Shown: positions 24,437 through 32,994, numbered from the stretch's first letter. The stretch: DNA of 52,822 nt from an uncultured bacterium (GCA_913009635.1 CAJVXI010000003.1:1-52822); one strand, 5' to 3'. The notes: generated by a model not told the origin, from the sequence alone. Numbers and translations: made by a program.

Positions 24437-26059
24437 TTTAAATTGTATTGCCGTTTTGATAAATTCTTTAAATAATGGATGCGGGTTAAGAGGACGTGAT
24501 TTAAATTCCGGATGAAACTGTGTAGCTAAGAAAAACGGGTGTGTTTCACGTGATAATTCTAAAATTTCCATTAATTTTCTATCTGGAGAAAATCCGGAAA
24601 AAACCAATCCTTTTTTCTCTAATTTTTCAATATATTGAGGATTAACTTCATATCTATGACGATGACGCTCAGAAATCAAGTGTTGTTTGTAAGCATGGTA
24701 AGCAATAGTTCCTTTTTTAATAATTGCCGGATAAGCGCCCAGTCGCATCGTGCCGCCATAATTCTTTTCTGATAAATTCTTTTTCTGTTCCTGTAAAATA
24801 TCAATTACCGGATAAGAAGTTTTAGGATTAATTTCTGTGGTATGAGCTTTTTTTAATTTTCCAACCGAACGGGCAAATTCAATTGTTGCTAACTGCATTC
24901 CATAACAAAGTCCCAAAAAAGGAATTTTATTTTCCCTACAATAACGAATGGCAGCTATCTTTCCTTCCGTTCCACGACCGCCAAAACCGCCGGGAACAAT
25001 AATGCCATCATACTCGTTTAATTCCGATAAACGACTTGGCATTTTTTCATAAACCTCAGCATTAAGCCAAGAAATTATTGGCTTTCTCTTAAAAAAATAA
25101 GCTGCCTGCTTAACAGCTTCAATTACTGAAATATAAGAATCTGCTAAAACAAATTCTCCAGTATTAAAATACTTGCCAACAATTCCTATTTTCACCGGCT
25201 TTTTTGAAAGACGGACGTTTTTAATTAATCGTTGCCAACGCCGCAAATCACGTCCTTTTGACTTAAGATTTAATTTTTTTAAAATAAACTCGCTTAAATT
25301 ATCTTTTTCAAAATTTATTGGAACTTCATAAATGCTTTCTATGTTTGGCGCTGAAATAACAGCCTCATCAAGCACATTACAAAAAAAAGCGATTTTTTCT
25401 TTTCGTTTTTTGTCTAAGGGAACTTTTGCTCGGGCTATAATAATATCCGGCTGAATGCCCGCTGAATTTAATGTTCTAGCAGCATACTGAGTTGGCTTAG
25501 TTTTTAATTCTCCTCCTTCTTGAAGCGGTAAATAACTTACCAGACACGAAAGAACATCTTGAGATTTTCTAGTTTTTAGCATTCTAATTGCTTCTAAAAA
25601 TAAGATGTTTTGATACTCACCAACAGTGCCGCCAATTTCTACAATAACGATTTGAGATTTATTTTTAGTCGCTGCTTTATCAATCTTGTTTATAACCTCC
25701 AAGGGAATATGCGGAACTACTTCAACGCAACGACCGCCATATTCCAAATTTCTTTCTCGATTAATAACTGTCTGATAAATACTGCCTGTAGTCATATAAT
25801 TTGCGCCTGAAAGGTCTTTATCTAAAAATCGTTCGTAATTCCCCATATCTTGATCGCATTCCATTCCGTCATTTAAAACAAATACTTCACCGTGTTCAGT
25901 TGGATTCATTGTACCCGCGTCAACATTTACGTATGGATCAATTTTAATCGCGGTTACCTCAAAACCGCGTGATTGCAAGATCTTCCCGATTGATGCGGCC
26001 GCAACACCCTTACCAACTCCGGACATTACACCGCCTACTATAAATATGTATTTGCGCAT
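24419..26059 (-). CDS. pyrG: CTP synthase
   Basis: Makes CTP from UTP, ATP and glutamine. The N-terminal synthetase domain begins KYIFIVGGVMSGVGKGVAAASIG and includes NVDAGTMNPTEHGEVFVL. The C-terminal class I glutaminase domain has PGGFGGRGTEGK, the nucleophile Cys in FLGLCYGMQLA near residue 388, and the catalytic HPE in ATQFHPEFKSRP. 546 residues, normal. The tail FKISNHK and stop are encoded by an intergenic repeat arm. It lies between holA and the histidine kinase on the same strand. Confidence 0.98.
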   Translation of the reverse strand: MRKYIFIVGGVMSGVGKGVAAASIGKILQSRGFEVTAIKIDPYVNVDAGTMNPTEHGEVFVLNDGMECDQDMGNYERFLDKDLSGANYMTTGSIYQTVINRERNLEYGGRCVEVVPHIPLEVINKIDKAATKNKSQIVIVEIGGTVGEYQNILFLEAIRMLKTRKSQDVLSCLVSYLPLQEGGELKTKPTQYAARTLNSAGIQPDIIIARAKVPLDKKRKEKIAFFCNVLDEAVISAPNIESIYEVPINFEKDNLSEFILKKLNLKSKGRDLRRWQRLIKNVRLSKKPVKIGIVGKYFNTGEFVLADSYISVIEAVKQAAYFFKRKPIISWLNAEVYEKMPSRLSELNEYDGIIVPGGFGGRGTEGKIAAIRYCRENKIPFLGLCYGMQLATIEFARSVGKLKKAHTTEINPKTSYPVIDILQEQKKNLSEKNYGGTMRLGAYPAIIKKGTIAYHAYKQHLISERHRHRYEVNPQYIEKLEKKGLVFSGFSPDRKLMEILELSRETHPFFLATQFHPEFKSRPLNPHPLFKEFIKTAIQFKISNHK

Positions 26060-26150
26060 AATTTAGTAATTAGCCAATAGAATTTAGCCACTATAGTTAA
26101 AAATTAAAATTAAAACCATAAACCCTAGTGGCTAGTGGCTAGTGATTAAT
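26060..26150. repeat. Cargo-less inverted repeat, CTAGTGGCTAG family
   Basis: The left arm ATTAGCCAATAGAATTTAGC and the right arm CTAGTGGCTAGTGGCTAGTG flank ~40 bases of AAAATTAAAATT-type sequence between pyrG and the histidine kinase. This is the same family as 14588-14706 and 42351-42756. Confidence 0.8.
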
Positions 26151-27487
26151 TATCTTTCCCCATAAATTATTTCTTTTGGCGGAATTAGTTTCGGATTAGT
26201 AGGAATAGTAAAATAAAAAGTAGTGCCTCTATTAAGCTCGGATTCAGCCCGAATTTCACCACCATGACGCTTAATTACATTTCTAATAATATAAAGCCCA
26301 AGCCCCAAACCGCTTGGAACAGCTCTAGTAGCGTTTTCAGCCCTAAAAAATTTAGTAAATAATTTATTAATCTGAGTAGGCGGAATGCCAATACCAGTAT
26401 CTTTAACGCTTATTTGAATATACGGCTGGTCCTTAACGCGCTCAAGTCCAACAGTTACTTTACCGTTAGGCACATTATATTTAATAGCATTATCAACAAG
26501 ATTGAATAAAACCATTTTTAATTTTTGCGGATCAACATAAAGGACAATTGAAGGTTCTTCTGGTTTTTGAAAATAAAGCTTAATACCGGATTGTTTTGCC
26601 AACAGCATTAATTCACCAAGAATTTCTTCGAGAAAGCTTATGATATTAACATTCTCAAATTGATAACCAAAACGTCCTTCTTCAATTTTAGAGACATCCA
26701 ATAAATCGTTAATTGTCTTTAAAAGATTTCCGGCAGCTCCGAACCCAGTATCCGCCAACTCTTTTTGGCTTGGCGTTAAAGATTCTTTTGATAAAGATTC
26801 CAAAGCCCAATAAACAGCTGTTGATGGCGTTCTTAACTGATGAGCAGCAACAGTGATAAATTCACTTTTTGAACGCAAAATCGCGATTTCTCGAGTCCTA
26901 TCATGAACTAATTTTACAAACCCCAATAAATGGCCTGATGAATCAATAATTTTATTAGTTGTTACTCTTAATTCTGTTTTTGGTTCTTCAAAAGAAAAAT
27001 CAGCTATTTGAGGGTAAACGCCTACCTCAGACAATTTAATTACTAAAGGAGCTAAAGACGGATAAATTATCTGAGACAATAATTTTAAATTAGGCCCCTT
27101 AGCTTTTTCTAAATCAAATACTTTGCCAATAACTTCTTCTGGTCTAATACTAAAAATCGCTTCAGCTGCCCGATTAAAAATTAAAATCTTAAAATTCGGG
27201 TCGTAAGCAATAACGCCAATATTTAAATTTGAAACAATGCCCGTTAATTCATTACGTTCAAGTTTAATGTCTAAATTTGAACGCGCTAAACGAAGATTAA
27301 CAATAAAAATAATAGTCGCTAAAACAAAAAACGCAATGGCAGTCGTCAAAAACCAAACTCGCGGTAAATAAGGAAAATTAATAACAAGAATTATTAGAAC
27401 TAACGGCAAAAAAATCCAGAACAACCGCATTTCCGGCAAGCCAGCGTATAAAGCAAATTTTTTAAACTGACGCTGAAAAAATTTCAT
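26150..27487 (-). CDS. PAS-containing sensor histidine kinase
   Basis: Two N-terminal membrane helices (RLFWIFLPLVLIILVINF and VWFLTTAIAFFVLATIIFIV) lead to a PAS domain (residues ~85-200, GVIAYDPNFKILIFNRAAEAIF). The HisKA dimerisation domain follows with the phospho-acceptor His in VAAHQLRTPSTAVYWALESL. The HATPase_c domain has the N box LVDNAIKYN, the G1 box VKDTGIGIPP and the G2 box GLGLGLYI. It should be an active membrane kinase. No response regulator is adjacent, so its partner is unknown. Confidence 0.93.
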   Translation of the reverse strand: MKFFQRQFKKFALYAGLPEMRLFWIFLPLVLIILVINFPYLPRVWFLTTAIAFFVLATIIFIVNLRLARSNLDIKLERNELTGIVSNLNIGVIAYDPNFKILIFNRAAEAIFSIRPEEVIGKVFDLEKAKGPNLKLLSQIIYPSLAPLVIKLSEVGVYPQIADFSFEEPKTELRVTTNKIIDSSGHLLGFVKLVHDRTREIAILRSKSEFITVAAHQLRTPSTAVYWALESLSKESLTPSQKELADTGFGAAGNLLKTINDLLDVSKIEEGRFGYQFENVNIISFLEEILGELMLLAKQSGIKLYFQKPEEPSIVLYVDPQKLKMVLFNLVDNAIKYNVPNGKVTVGLERVKDQPYIQISVKDTGIGIPPTQINKLFTKFFRAENATRAVPSGLGLGLYIIRNVIKRHGGEIRAESELNRGTTFYFTIPTNPKLIPPKEIIYGER

Positions 27488-27504
27488 TCTTTTTTAATTA
27501 TACA

Positions 27505-27700
27505 ATAGCGTAATGCCAATATACAAATGCGTACTAATGATACGAATAAATAAATACTAATATATGATGCCAATATACTAATGGATACTAATGATACGAA
27601 TAAATACTAATTCGTATATATTAGTATAATTAGCATGAATTCGTATATTAGCATTTCACATAAGTATAATTAGCATGAATTAGTATATTAGTATTTCATT
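27505..27700. repeat. Cargo-less AATGCCAATATAC repeat cluster
   Basis: Direct and inverted copies of AATGCCAATATACAAATGCG, ATGATACGAATAAATACTAA and complementary TTCGTATATTAGTATAATTA words fill the gap between the histidine kinase and the exonuclease gene. The same words form the terminal inverted repeats of the GxxExxY module at 48263-48741, but no gene is enclosed here. The exonuclease gene's last codons (MKY, stop) lie in the repeat. Confidence 0.88.
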
Positions 27701-28638
27701 AAATTTATTCTATCCACTAAGCTCTTAAAACCTAATTCTTCAAAATAAGAAATGGCCTCTTTTTTAGATAAACCAGAATATTTTAAATCCGCGATGTCTA
27801 AATCCAAAGGCGTATCTCGCCGAATAACTGATAAATTACGTGAAAGCAACGCCTGATCTTGAAATTCAAAAATCTTTTTATACGCCTTTTCTTGCCCACC
27901 CTTTTCTAAAAGATTTTCTAAGCTGCCATATTTACTAATTAATGGAGCAGCGGTTTTAGGACCAATCCCAGGCACTCCAGGAATATTATCGGAAGGATCG
28001 CCAACCAATCCTTTATAATCCGGAAGTTGGCTTGGCTTAACCCCATAGCGTTCTTTAATTGCAGCTTCGTTATAAAAAACTGTTTCGCTTATGCCCTTTT
28101 TTATGGTTTCAACCAAAACTTTATCATTATCATCTTCAACCAATTGAAGAATATCTAAGTCACCAGTTAAAATAATAATTCTTAAATCAGAAATCTTTTT
28201 AAATTTTTCCACAGAAGTTCCGATTAAATCATCTGCTTCAAACCCCGGGATTTCAAAAGTTTTTATCTGAAAACTATTAAATAATTTATGCGCTTCAATT
28301 ATTTGAGACACCAATTCATCCGGCGCTTTTGGTCGATGAGCTTTATATTCTTTAAATATCTCTTTTCGAAAAGTTGGTTCTGGCCTGTCAAAAAAAGCGG
28401 CTATGAAATCAATCCTTCGGCCATACTCAGGTCTTCGACTCCGAGACTCAGACTCGAGGAGATTGATGGTGAGCGGAGCCGAACCATCAAATTTCTGTTC
28501 CCGAAAAATTCTTATTAAAATACTTGCCAGTCCATAAATTGCTCCAACAGGTTTTTTGCTTTTAGTGGAAAATGGCGGCAAGGCGTGGAAACAACGATGG
28601 ACCAAAGCATTGGCGTCAATTAATAATAATGTCTTCAT
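27688..28638 (-). CDS. 5'-3' exonuclease (Pol I N-terminal domain type) with a repeat-derived insert
   Basis: A flap/5'-3' exonuclease like the N-terminal domain of DNA polymerase I, presumably trimming RNA primers and flaps. Motifs: LLIDANALVHRCFHALP, FDRPEPTFRKEIFKEYKAHRPKAPDEL, GFEADDLIGT, LTGDLDILQLV, and the H3TH region GLVGDPSDNIPGVPGIGPKTA. It has no polymerase domain. The segment APLTINLLESESRSRRPEY before the FDRPEPTF motif is absent from relatives. It is encoded by a hairpin-forming repeat at 28411-28492 that keeps the frame. The metal-binding Asp residues are intact, so the enzyme may work. Confidence 0.93.
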   Translation of the reverse strand: MKTLLLIDANALVHRCFHALPPFSTKSKKPVGAIYGLASILIRIFREQKFDGSAPLTINLLESESRSRRPEYGRRIDFIAAFFDRPEPTFRKEIFKEYKAHRPKAPDELVSQIIEAHKLFNSFQIKTFEIPGFEADDLIGTSVEKFKKISDLRIIILTGDLDILQLVEDDNDKVLVETIKKGISETVFYNEAAIKERYGVKPSQLPDYKGLVGDPSDNIPGVPGIGPKTAAPLISKYGSLENLLEKGGQEKAYKKIFEFQDQALLSRNLSVIRRDTPLDLDIADLKYSGLSKKEAISYFEELGFKSLVDRINLMKY

Positions 28639-28639
28639 A

Positions 28640-28735
28640 AAAAATTGAAAATGTAAATATCAAAATGTAAAATGACAGATTAAAATGTTAAAATGGGACG
28701 TTAAAATTTAATAATTTTACATTGTCATTTTAATT
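28640..28735. repeat. Cargo-less inverted repeat, AAAATGTAAA/TTTACATT family
   Basis: The left arm GAAAATGTAAATATCAAAAT (AAAATGACAGATTAAAATG words follow) and the right arm TTTTACATTGTCATTTTAAT are largely complementary. The right arm encodes the end of TsaE (KFKNQKLK, stop). Same family as 41098-41205 and 49283-49470. Confidence 0.85.
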
Positions 28736-29240
28736 TTTGATTTTTAAATTTTACATTAATAGAACGTTGATTAGCTTTATCTCCATATCCAAAATTTATC
28801 CAAATCACATCTCTTGGTAGTATCTTCCTTATTTTATCCGCCCATTCAATTAAAACAATGTTTTGAGAATCACCAACAATATCTTTAAATCCGAGCTTCA
28901 ACATCTCAGTCGGCTTATGAATCCTATAACAATCAATATGGTGTGCTAGTTTATAGTTTATAGTTTTTAGCCCCGAGGTTTTATTCGAGGCTCCGACTTT
29001 ACGTCGGAGTTTATAGTTTTTAATTAAAACGAAGGTGGGGCTAGTGATTCTTTTTTTTATTCCTAAAGCTCTTAAAAATCCCTGAACAAAAGTTGTTTTT
29101 CCTGAGCCCAAATCGCCTATTAAAGCCAAAACCAGAGCGTTTTTACGAGAATCTTTTTTAATAAGTTTTTTAACTAAAAATTTTGCGGTTTTTTTAGTTT
29201 GATTAGTTGAAGAAGAAATTTGAAAAAGTAATTTAGGCAT
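28725..29240 (-). CDS. tsaE: tRNA t6A biosynthesis ATPase TsaE, with a repeat-derived insert
   Basis: TsaE is the ATPase partner of TsaB/TsaD in making threonylcarbamoyl-adenosine at tRNA position 37. Walker A is LIGDLGSGKTTFVQGFLRALG, followed by the family motif ITSPTFVLIKNY and HIDCYRIHKPTEMLKLGF, then IVLIEWADKI. Between NYKL and HHIDCYRI lies an extra KVGASNKTSGLKTINYKL-type stretch encoded by a palindromic repeat at 28946-29025, placed where relatives have a short loop. The C-terminus KFKNQKLK is also repeat-encoded. It overlaps the upstream lamin-tail gene by 8 bases. Confidence 0.92.
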   Translation of the reverse strand: MPKLLFQISSSTNQTKKTAKFLVKKLIKKDSRKNALVLALIGDLGSGKTTFVQGFLRALGIKKRITSPTFVLIKNYKLRRKVGASNKTSGLKTINYKLAHHIDCYRIHKPTEMLKLGFKDIVGDSQNIVLIEWADKIRKILPRDVIWINFGYGDKANQRSINVKFKNQKLK

Positions 29241-29742
29241 TGTCTTCTTTATTTTTTTTAATAACTGCCACAGCTAAAAAAGATAAAATTAAGCATATTG
29301 CCAAGCCAATAAATAAAATATTTAAATCAAACGACTGATTGCTCGGTAAATTAACTATTTGCGAAACAAGGGCAGAATTTTGAGTTGAATCTTCAATATT
29401 TATCAGATCTCTATCTTTGGTAATAATTTCATCCTCGCTAACAATGTCGGAAAAACCCAATTGGTCAACTAAAGTATTATTCTTATCAAAAAGAAACAAT
29501 GTTTCTCCTTTATTATTTAAATAAATTTTTGTAGTTTTGTAATCAAGAATTAAATATTCGCCCGACTTAATGCTTAAATCGTTAAAATAAAAAACCTTGC
29601 CTGAAACATCTTTTATATACCAATCAGCAAGGTTAATTTCTTTACTGCCATTATTAAACAACTTTATCCATTCTCCGTCAGTGTCTTTTCCGGCTGGATT
29701 GGGAAGAAATTCTTTGATAATCACAGTTGCCTCATACTTCAT
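29233..29742 (-). CDS. Lamin-tail domain membrane protein
   Basis: 169 residues. The N-terminal lamin-tail domain (LTD) has the typical IKEFLPNPAGKDTDGEWIKL, then GSKEINLADWYIKD and LSIKSGEYLILDY. A Ser/Asn-rich linker leads to a C-terminal membrane helix (LFIGLAICLILSFLAVAVI) and a charged tail. No obvious signal peptide, so the topology is unclear; a protein anchored by its C-terminus is likely. LTD proteins in these bacteria are often cell-surface or nuclease-linked, and the role here is unknown. It overlaps ruvB by 11 bases and tsaE by 8. Confidence 0.85.
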   Translation of the reverse strand: MKYEATVIIKEFLPNPAGKDTDGEWIKLFNNGSKEINLADWYIKDVSGKVFYFNDLSIKSGEYLILDYKTTKIYLNNKGETLFLFDKNNTLVDQLGFSDIVSEDEIITKDRDLINIEDSTQNSALVSQIVNLPSNQSFDLNILFIGLAICLILSFLAVAVIKKNKEDNA

Positions 29743-30730
29743 GCTTCACATTTCTTAAATGTTTATACGCTTTCTCGGTAGCGACTCTTCCTGAAGAAGT
29801 TCTTTGAATCATGCCTATTCTTATCAAATATGGTTCAAAAACTTCTTCTATTATTTCCTTATCTTCTCCGATAGCAGCTGCTAAATTACTTGCTCCAACT
29901 GGACCACCGTTAAATTTCTTAATAATGGCTTCTAAGAGCTGGCGGTCTGCGATCTCTAACCCTATTTTGTCAATTTCTAAAAGATTTAAAGTTTTATAGG
30001 CAGTTTCAGAATCAATCATATTTATATTATTTACTTCCGCGAAATCCCGACTGCGTTTAAGCAAACGATTGGCTATTCTTGGCGTAAAACGGGAAGCATT
30101 TGCAATTATTGAAACCGCCCCCAAATCAATTCCTATTCCCAAAATTTCGGCCGAACGCTTAATAATAATCTCTATGTCTTTAACTTCATAATAATCAAGG
30201 CGGAAAGCGGCCCCAAAACGGGAACGAAGAGGAGAAGATAAAAGATTTGGACGAGTAGTGGCGGCAATTAAGGTAAAAGGAGGAAGGTCCAAACAAATCG
30301 TTCTGCTCGCGGGTCCCTTGCCAATAATAATATGAATTTTTCTGCTTTCCATTGCCGGATAAAGCGCTTCTTCTATCACCCTATTAAGCCGATGCGCCTC
30401 ATCAATAAAAAGAATATCTCCATTTTCCAAATTAGAAAGAGTGGCTACAATATCTCCGACTTTTTCCAAAGTTGGTCCGGACGCTATCTTTAAATTAGCG
30501 TTCATTTCTTTGGCAATTAAATTAGCTAAAGTAGTTTTACCCAATCCAGCTTGGCCATAGAATAACAAATGGTCGCTTGATTCGTTTCTTTTCTTAGCGG
30601 CTGCTAAAATAACTCTCAGGCCTTTTTTTATATGTTCTTGACCTATATAATCCTGCCAAGAGCTGGGTCTAAGCATTGAATCTATTACCTGGTCGTCTTT
30701 ATTTGTTTTTGCAATTGATTTTTTCGGCAT
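29732..30730 (-). CDS. ruvB: Holliday junction branch migration ATPase RuvB
   Basis: The AAA+ motor that drives branch migration with RuvA. Features: LRPSSWQDYIGQEHIKKGL, Walker A FYGQAGLGKTTLANLIA, Walker B DILFIDEAHRLN, sensor/arginine region LIAATTRPNLLSSPLRSRFG, and the C-terminal winged helix ending RIGMIQRTSSGRVATEKAYKHL. I choose MPKKSIAKT (30730), because the tracked upstream Met lies outside the conserved start. About 332 residues, normal. Head of a ruvB, lamin-tail, tsaE operon. Confidence 0.96.
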   Translation of the reverse strand: MPKKSIAKTNKDDQVIDSMLRPSSWQDYIGQEHIKKGLRVILAAAKKRNESSDHLLFYGQAGLGKTTLANLIAKEMNANLKIASGPTLEKVGDIVATLSNLENGDILFIDEAHRLNRVIEEALYPAMESRKIHIIIGKGPASRTICLDLPPFTLIAATTRPNLLSSPLRSRFGAAFRLDYYEVKDIEIIIKRSAEILGIGIDLGAVSIIANASRFTPRIANRLLKRSRDFAEVNNINMIDSETAYKTLNLLEIDKIGLEIADRQLLEAIIKKFNGGPVGASNLAAAIGEDKEIIEEVFEPYLIRIGMIQRTSSGRVATEKAYKHLRNVKHEV

Positions 30731-30771
30731 ATTGAGTATTATAGATTTTTTACCCCGCTCTTTAAAGGGGG

Positions 30772-30800
30772 TTGACAAAATAGTTATTTTATGCTAATTT
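30772..30800 (+). promoter_or_regulatory. Promoter of the 6S-like RNA candidate
   Basis: TTGACA at 30772-30777 and TAATTT at 30795-30800 with 17 bases between, plus a TG one base before the -10 (TGCTAATTT, extended -10). Transcription would start near 30807, divergent from ruvB. Confidence 0.75.
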
Positions 30801-30806
30801 AATATT

Positions 30807-30976
30807 AACAGACAGTGCGATGCCACAATAAGAAACCGCTGTTCTGTGGGTAAACGGAGTTTTTTTAGTTATGGATTGTCTGGTTCCGACTGGATAATTC
30901 CTCGAAAAAACTCTGAATCTTCTATTAATTTACGAAGACCACATTGTTTACAATGCCCACAGAATAGCGGTTTTTT
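30807..30976 (+). ncRNA. Structured small RNA, possibly 6S RNA
   Basis: About 170 nt with no ORF, between a good promoter and a T-run. AACCGCTGTTCTGTGGG (from ~30835) pairs with CCCACAGAATAGCGGTT (30956-30973). Inside that, TAAAC pairs with GTTTA and GGAGTTTTTTT pairs with AAAAAACTC. The inner loop has its own hairpin, and the 3' side has CTTC/GAAG. One long, interrupted hairpin with a small stem on the 3' side of the bubble and a size of 170-190 nt resemble 6S RNA, which binds RNA polymerase. The outer stem followed by TTTTTT doubles as a terminator. The identity is inferred from shape only. Confidence 0.5.
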
Positions 30977-30984
30977 GCCATAAT

Positions 30985-31284
30985 TTTACCCCGTTAGATA
31001 GAAAATTATGCATCATTTTCGTCATTTTTTAATCTATGTTTTAAATATCTTTTACCCCAGGCTGTTTTAAGATATTTTTCACGATGAACAGCATCTTTAA
31101 TATTATTACTATTCTCACAGTACATAAATTTTAATGGTCTTCTGTCTTTAGTGCTTTCTACCCTTCCTTTATTATGCTCATTAAACGTCCTTTTAGATCT
31201 TCTGTTCTTCCAATATAGAAACCATTATCTTTTAGACTTTTCAAAACATATACGTGATGCATAATTTTCATCTAATAGGGTAAA
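30985..31284. mobile_element. TIR-bounded GIY-YIG module
   Basis: About 30 bp at the left (30985-31015, containing TAGAAAATTATGCATCA words) recur inverted at the right (31255-31284, TGATGCATAATTTTCATCTA). They match except for a few bases and one or two single-base indels. They enclose a frameshifted GIY-YIG gene whose first and last codons lie inside the repeats. There is no transposase. Confidence 0.7.
31006..31271 (-). pseudogene. GIY-YIG endonuclease-like gene, frameshifted
   Basis: On the minus strand ATG 31271 gives HHVYVLKSLKDNGFYIGRTEDLKGR and then hits a stop. A +1 shift at about 31183-31186 continues with FNEHNKGRVESTKDRRPLKF and AVHREKYLKTAWGKRYLKHR. That is exactly the rest of a UPF0213-like GIY-YIG protein, ending at TAA 31006. 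One base is missing from a T-run (TTT where TTTT would restore the frame). It may be true decay or an assembly error. Catalytic-type Tyr, Arg and Glu residues are all present across the two frames. Confidence 0.85.
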
Positions 31285-31323
31285 GGTTTTGTTCCTCCGA
31301 CGTTTCGTCGGAGACAAAGCCCC
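31279..31323 (-). terminator. Hairpin after pilB
   Basis: Directly after the pilB stop, GGTAAGGGGCTTTGTCTCCG pairs with the following CGGAGGAACAAAACCTTTACC around GACGAAACGTC. It is a long stem with some G-U pairs and no U-run, so it is a weak terminator or an mRNA-stabilising end. Confidence 0.5.
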
Positions 31324-32994
31324 TTACCATTCAATTAGTCCCGTGGTTCGCTTTATCTCTTCAAAAGTTGTCAATCCAGAGACAACTTTCAAAATTCCAT
31401 CTTGTTGTATTGTAATCATTCCGCTAGCAACCGCAATTTTTTTAATTTCAGACCCAACCACTTCCTGGGCAATTATTTTTTCTAATTCTTTATCCATTAA
31501 AAGAAATTCAAAAATTCCAATTCTTCCCTTGTATCCTAAATCACTGCACTTATCACAACCCTTAGATTGAAAAATTTTAATTTCTTTATATTTATTCTTA
31601 TCAATTTTATCGGGTAATTTTTCTATAAATCTCTTAATCTTTTTTTCTAATTCCTTATCAACTTTTTGAGAAATTTTACAATCCTGACAAAGTTGTCTTA
31701 CCAAACGCTGGGCAATAATTAAATTAAGGGCTGGCGCAATAATTGATGGTTTAACGCCTATGTCAATTAATCGCGGAACAGCTCCTGAAGCTTGATTAGT
31801 ATGAAGAGTGGAAAAAACCAAATGGCCAGTTAAGGCCGCGTGCATAGCAATTTCTGCGGTTTCCAAATCGCGAATCTCGCCAACTAAAATCATATCCGGA
31901 TCCTGACGCAAAATCGAACGTAAACCGCCTGCGAATGTATAGCCAGTTTCAGGATCAACTTGAGTTTGCTCAACTCCCTCAAGATGGTATTCAATTGGAT
32001 CTTCGATGGTAATAGTTTTAATCTCCGATTTTTGAGTATGTTTTAAAAAAGCGTAAAGCGTAGTTGTTTTGCCGGAACCAGTTGGTCCAGTATTAAGAAT
32101 CATCCCATTGGGCCTGCCTAATTCTTTTTCAATAATTTCTAAATCATCGCTTCTAAATCCCAACTCCTTAAGACCCACCTGAATAGATTCTGGGTCAAGA
32201 ATTCTTAAAACAATGGTTTCTCCGTATTCCGAGGGAAGAATTGATGTCCTAATTTCAATATCTTTATCAGGAAGAGCAATAGTGAAACGTCCATCTTGAG
32301 GTTCATTGTGTATGTTTAATTTTAATCTGGAAAGTAATTTGATTCGTGAAACTAAATATAAATAATCATGTTTTTTAAATTTACTAAAAACATCGTGCAG
32401 CAAACCGTCAATTCTTAGGCGTAGTTTTACCTGCTCTTCTCCCGGTTCAAAATGAATGTCCGAAGCCCTATTGGCTAATGCGCCTGCTAAAATAACTTCA
32501 AAAATTTCGGCTGTTTTTATGCCTTCTTTGTCTGCTTTTTCAAACGATATTTTTATACTTTCTAATGAAGTAAGAACTTCTTTAAGTTTTGCCAATTTCT
32601 CTTCTTCTATCTCTACCTTGCCAGTAATCTGTGTTGACTTCTTAAAAACGAATTTATAAAAACTCCATGCATATTTCAAGCCAATTAAAGAAACAACAAA
32701 AATAGAAACCTGATATCCTTTTGATTCAAAATCTTTAATTATTTTTTTTGTTTCAAGGGTGTTTGGATCAAAAACCGCTAAAGCCATTTTCTTTTTTTTG
32801 GCTTCAATAGCCGCGACTTTTATTTTTTTAGCTGTTTCTTCCGCAATCAGGCCCAATGCCTTAATATTAACCGGCGAGATGGTTAAATTAATGTACTCGT
32901 AATTACTTTTTTGAGCTCGACGCTGAGCCGCTCTTTCCTCGGCGCCTCGCCGCATTTGCGCTAATTTTTCTTTAATGTTATTTATCATAAACAT
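31324..32994 (-). CDS. pilB: PilB/GspE-family type IV pilus assembly ATPase
   Basis: A secretion-type hexameric ATPase that powers pilus extension or type II secretion. Walker A is LNTGPTGSGKTTTLYAFL near residue 325, the Asp box and Walker B regions are TITIEDPIEYH and DPDMILVGEIRDLETAEIA, and the HAALTGHLVFSTLHTN region follows. A zinc-binding tetracysteine (CQDC and CDKC) is near the C-terminus. Before the ATPase lies a shortened, lysine-rich N-terminal domain. The exact start among three nearby Met codons is uncertain. No other pilus genes are in the window. Confidence 0.93.
   Translation of the reverse strand: MFMINNIKEKLAQMRRGAEERAAQRRAQKSNYEYINLTISPVNIKALGLIAEETAKKIKVAAIEAKKKKMALAVFDPNTLETKKIIKDFESKGYQVSIFVVSLIGLKYAWSFYKFVFKKSTQITGKVEIEEEKLAKLKEVLTSLESIKISFEKADKEGIKTAEIFEVILAGALANRASDIHFEPGEEQVKLRLRIDGLLHDVFSKFKKHDYLYLVSRIKLLSRLKLNIHNEPQDGRFTIALPDKDIEIRTSILPSEYGETIVLRILDPESIQVGLKELGFRSDDLEIIEKELGRPNGMILNTGPTGSGKTTTLYAFLKHTQKSEIKTITIEDPIEYHLEGVEQTQVDPETGYTFAGGLRSILRQDPDMILVGEIRDLETAEIAMHAALTGHLVFSTLHTNQASGAVPRLIDIGVKPSIIAPALNLIIAQRLVRQLCQDCKISQKVDKELEKKIKRFIEKLPDKIDKNKYKEIKIFQSKGCDKCSDLGYKGRIGIFEFLLMDKELEKIIAQEVVGSEIKKIAVASGMITIQQDGILKVVSGLTTFEEIKRTTGLIEW

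Noticed and set aside
30985-31284. Classical insertion sequence
   Set aside because: No transposase gene; the enclosed gene is a single-domain GIY-YIG protein, and I see no clear target-site duplication.
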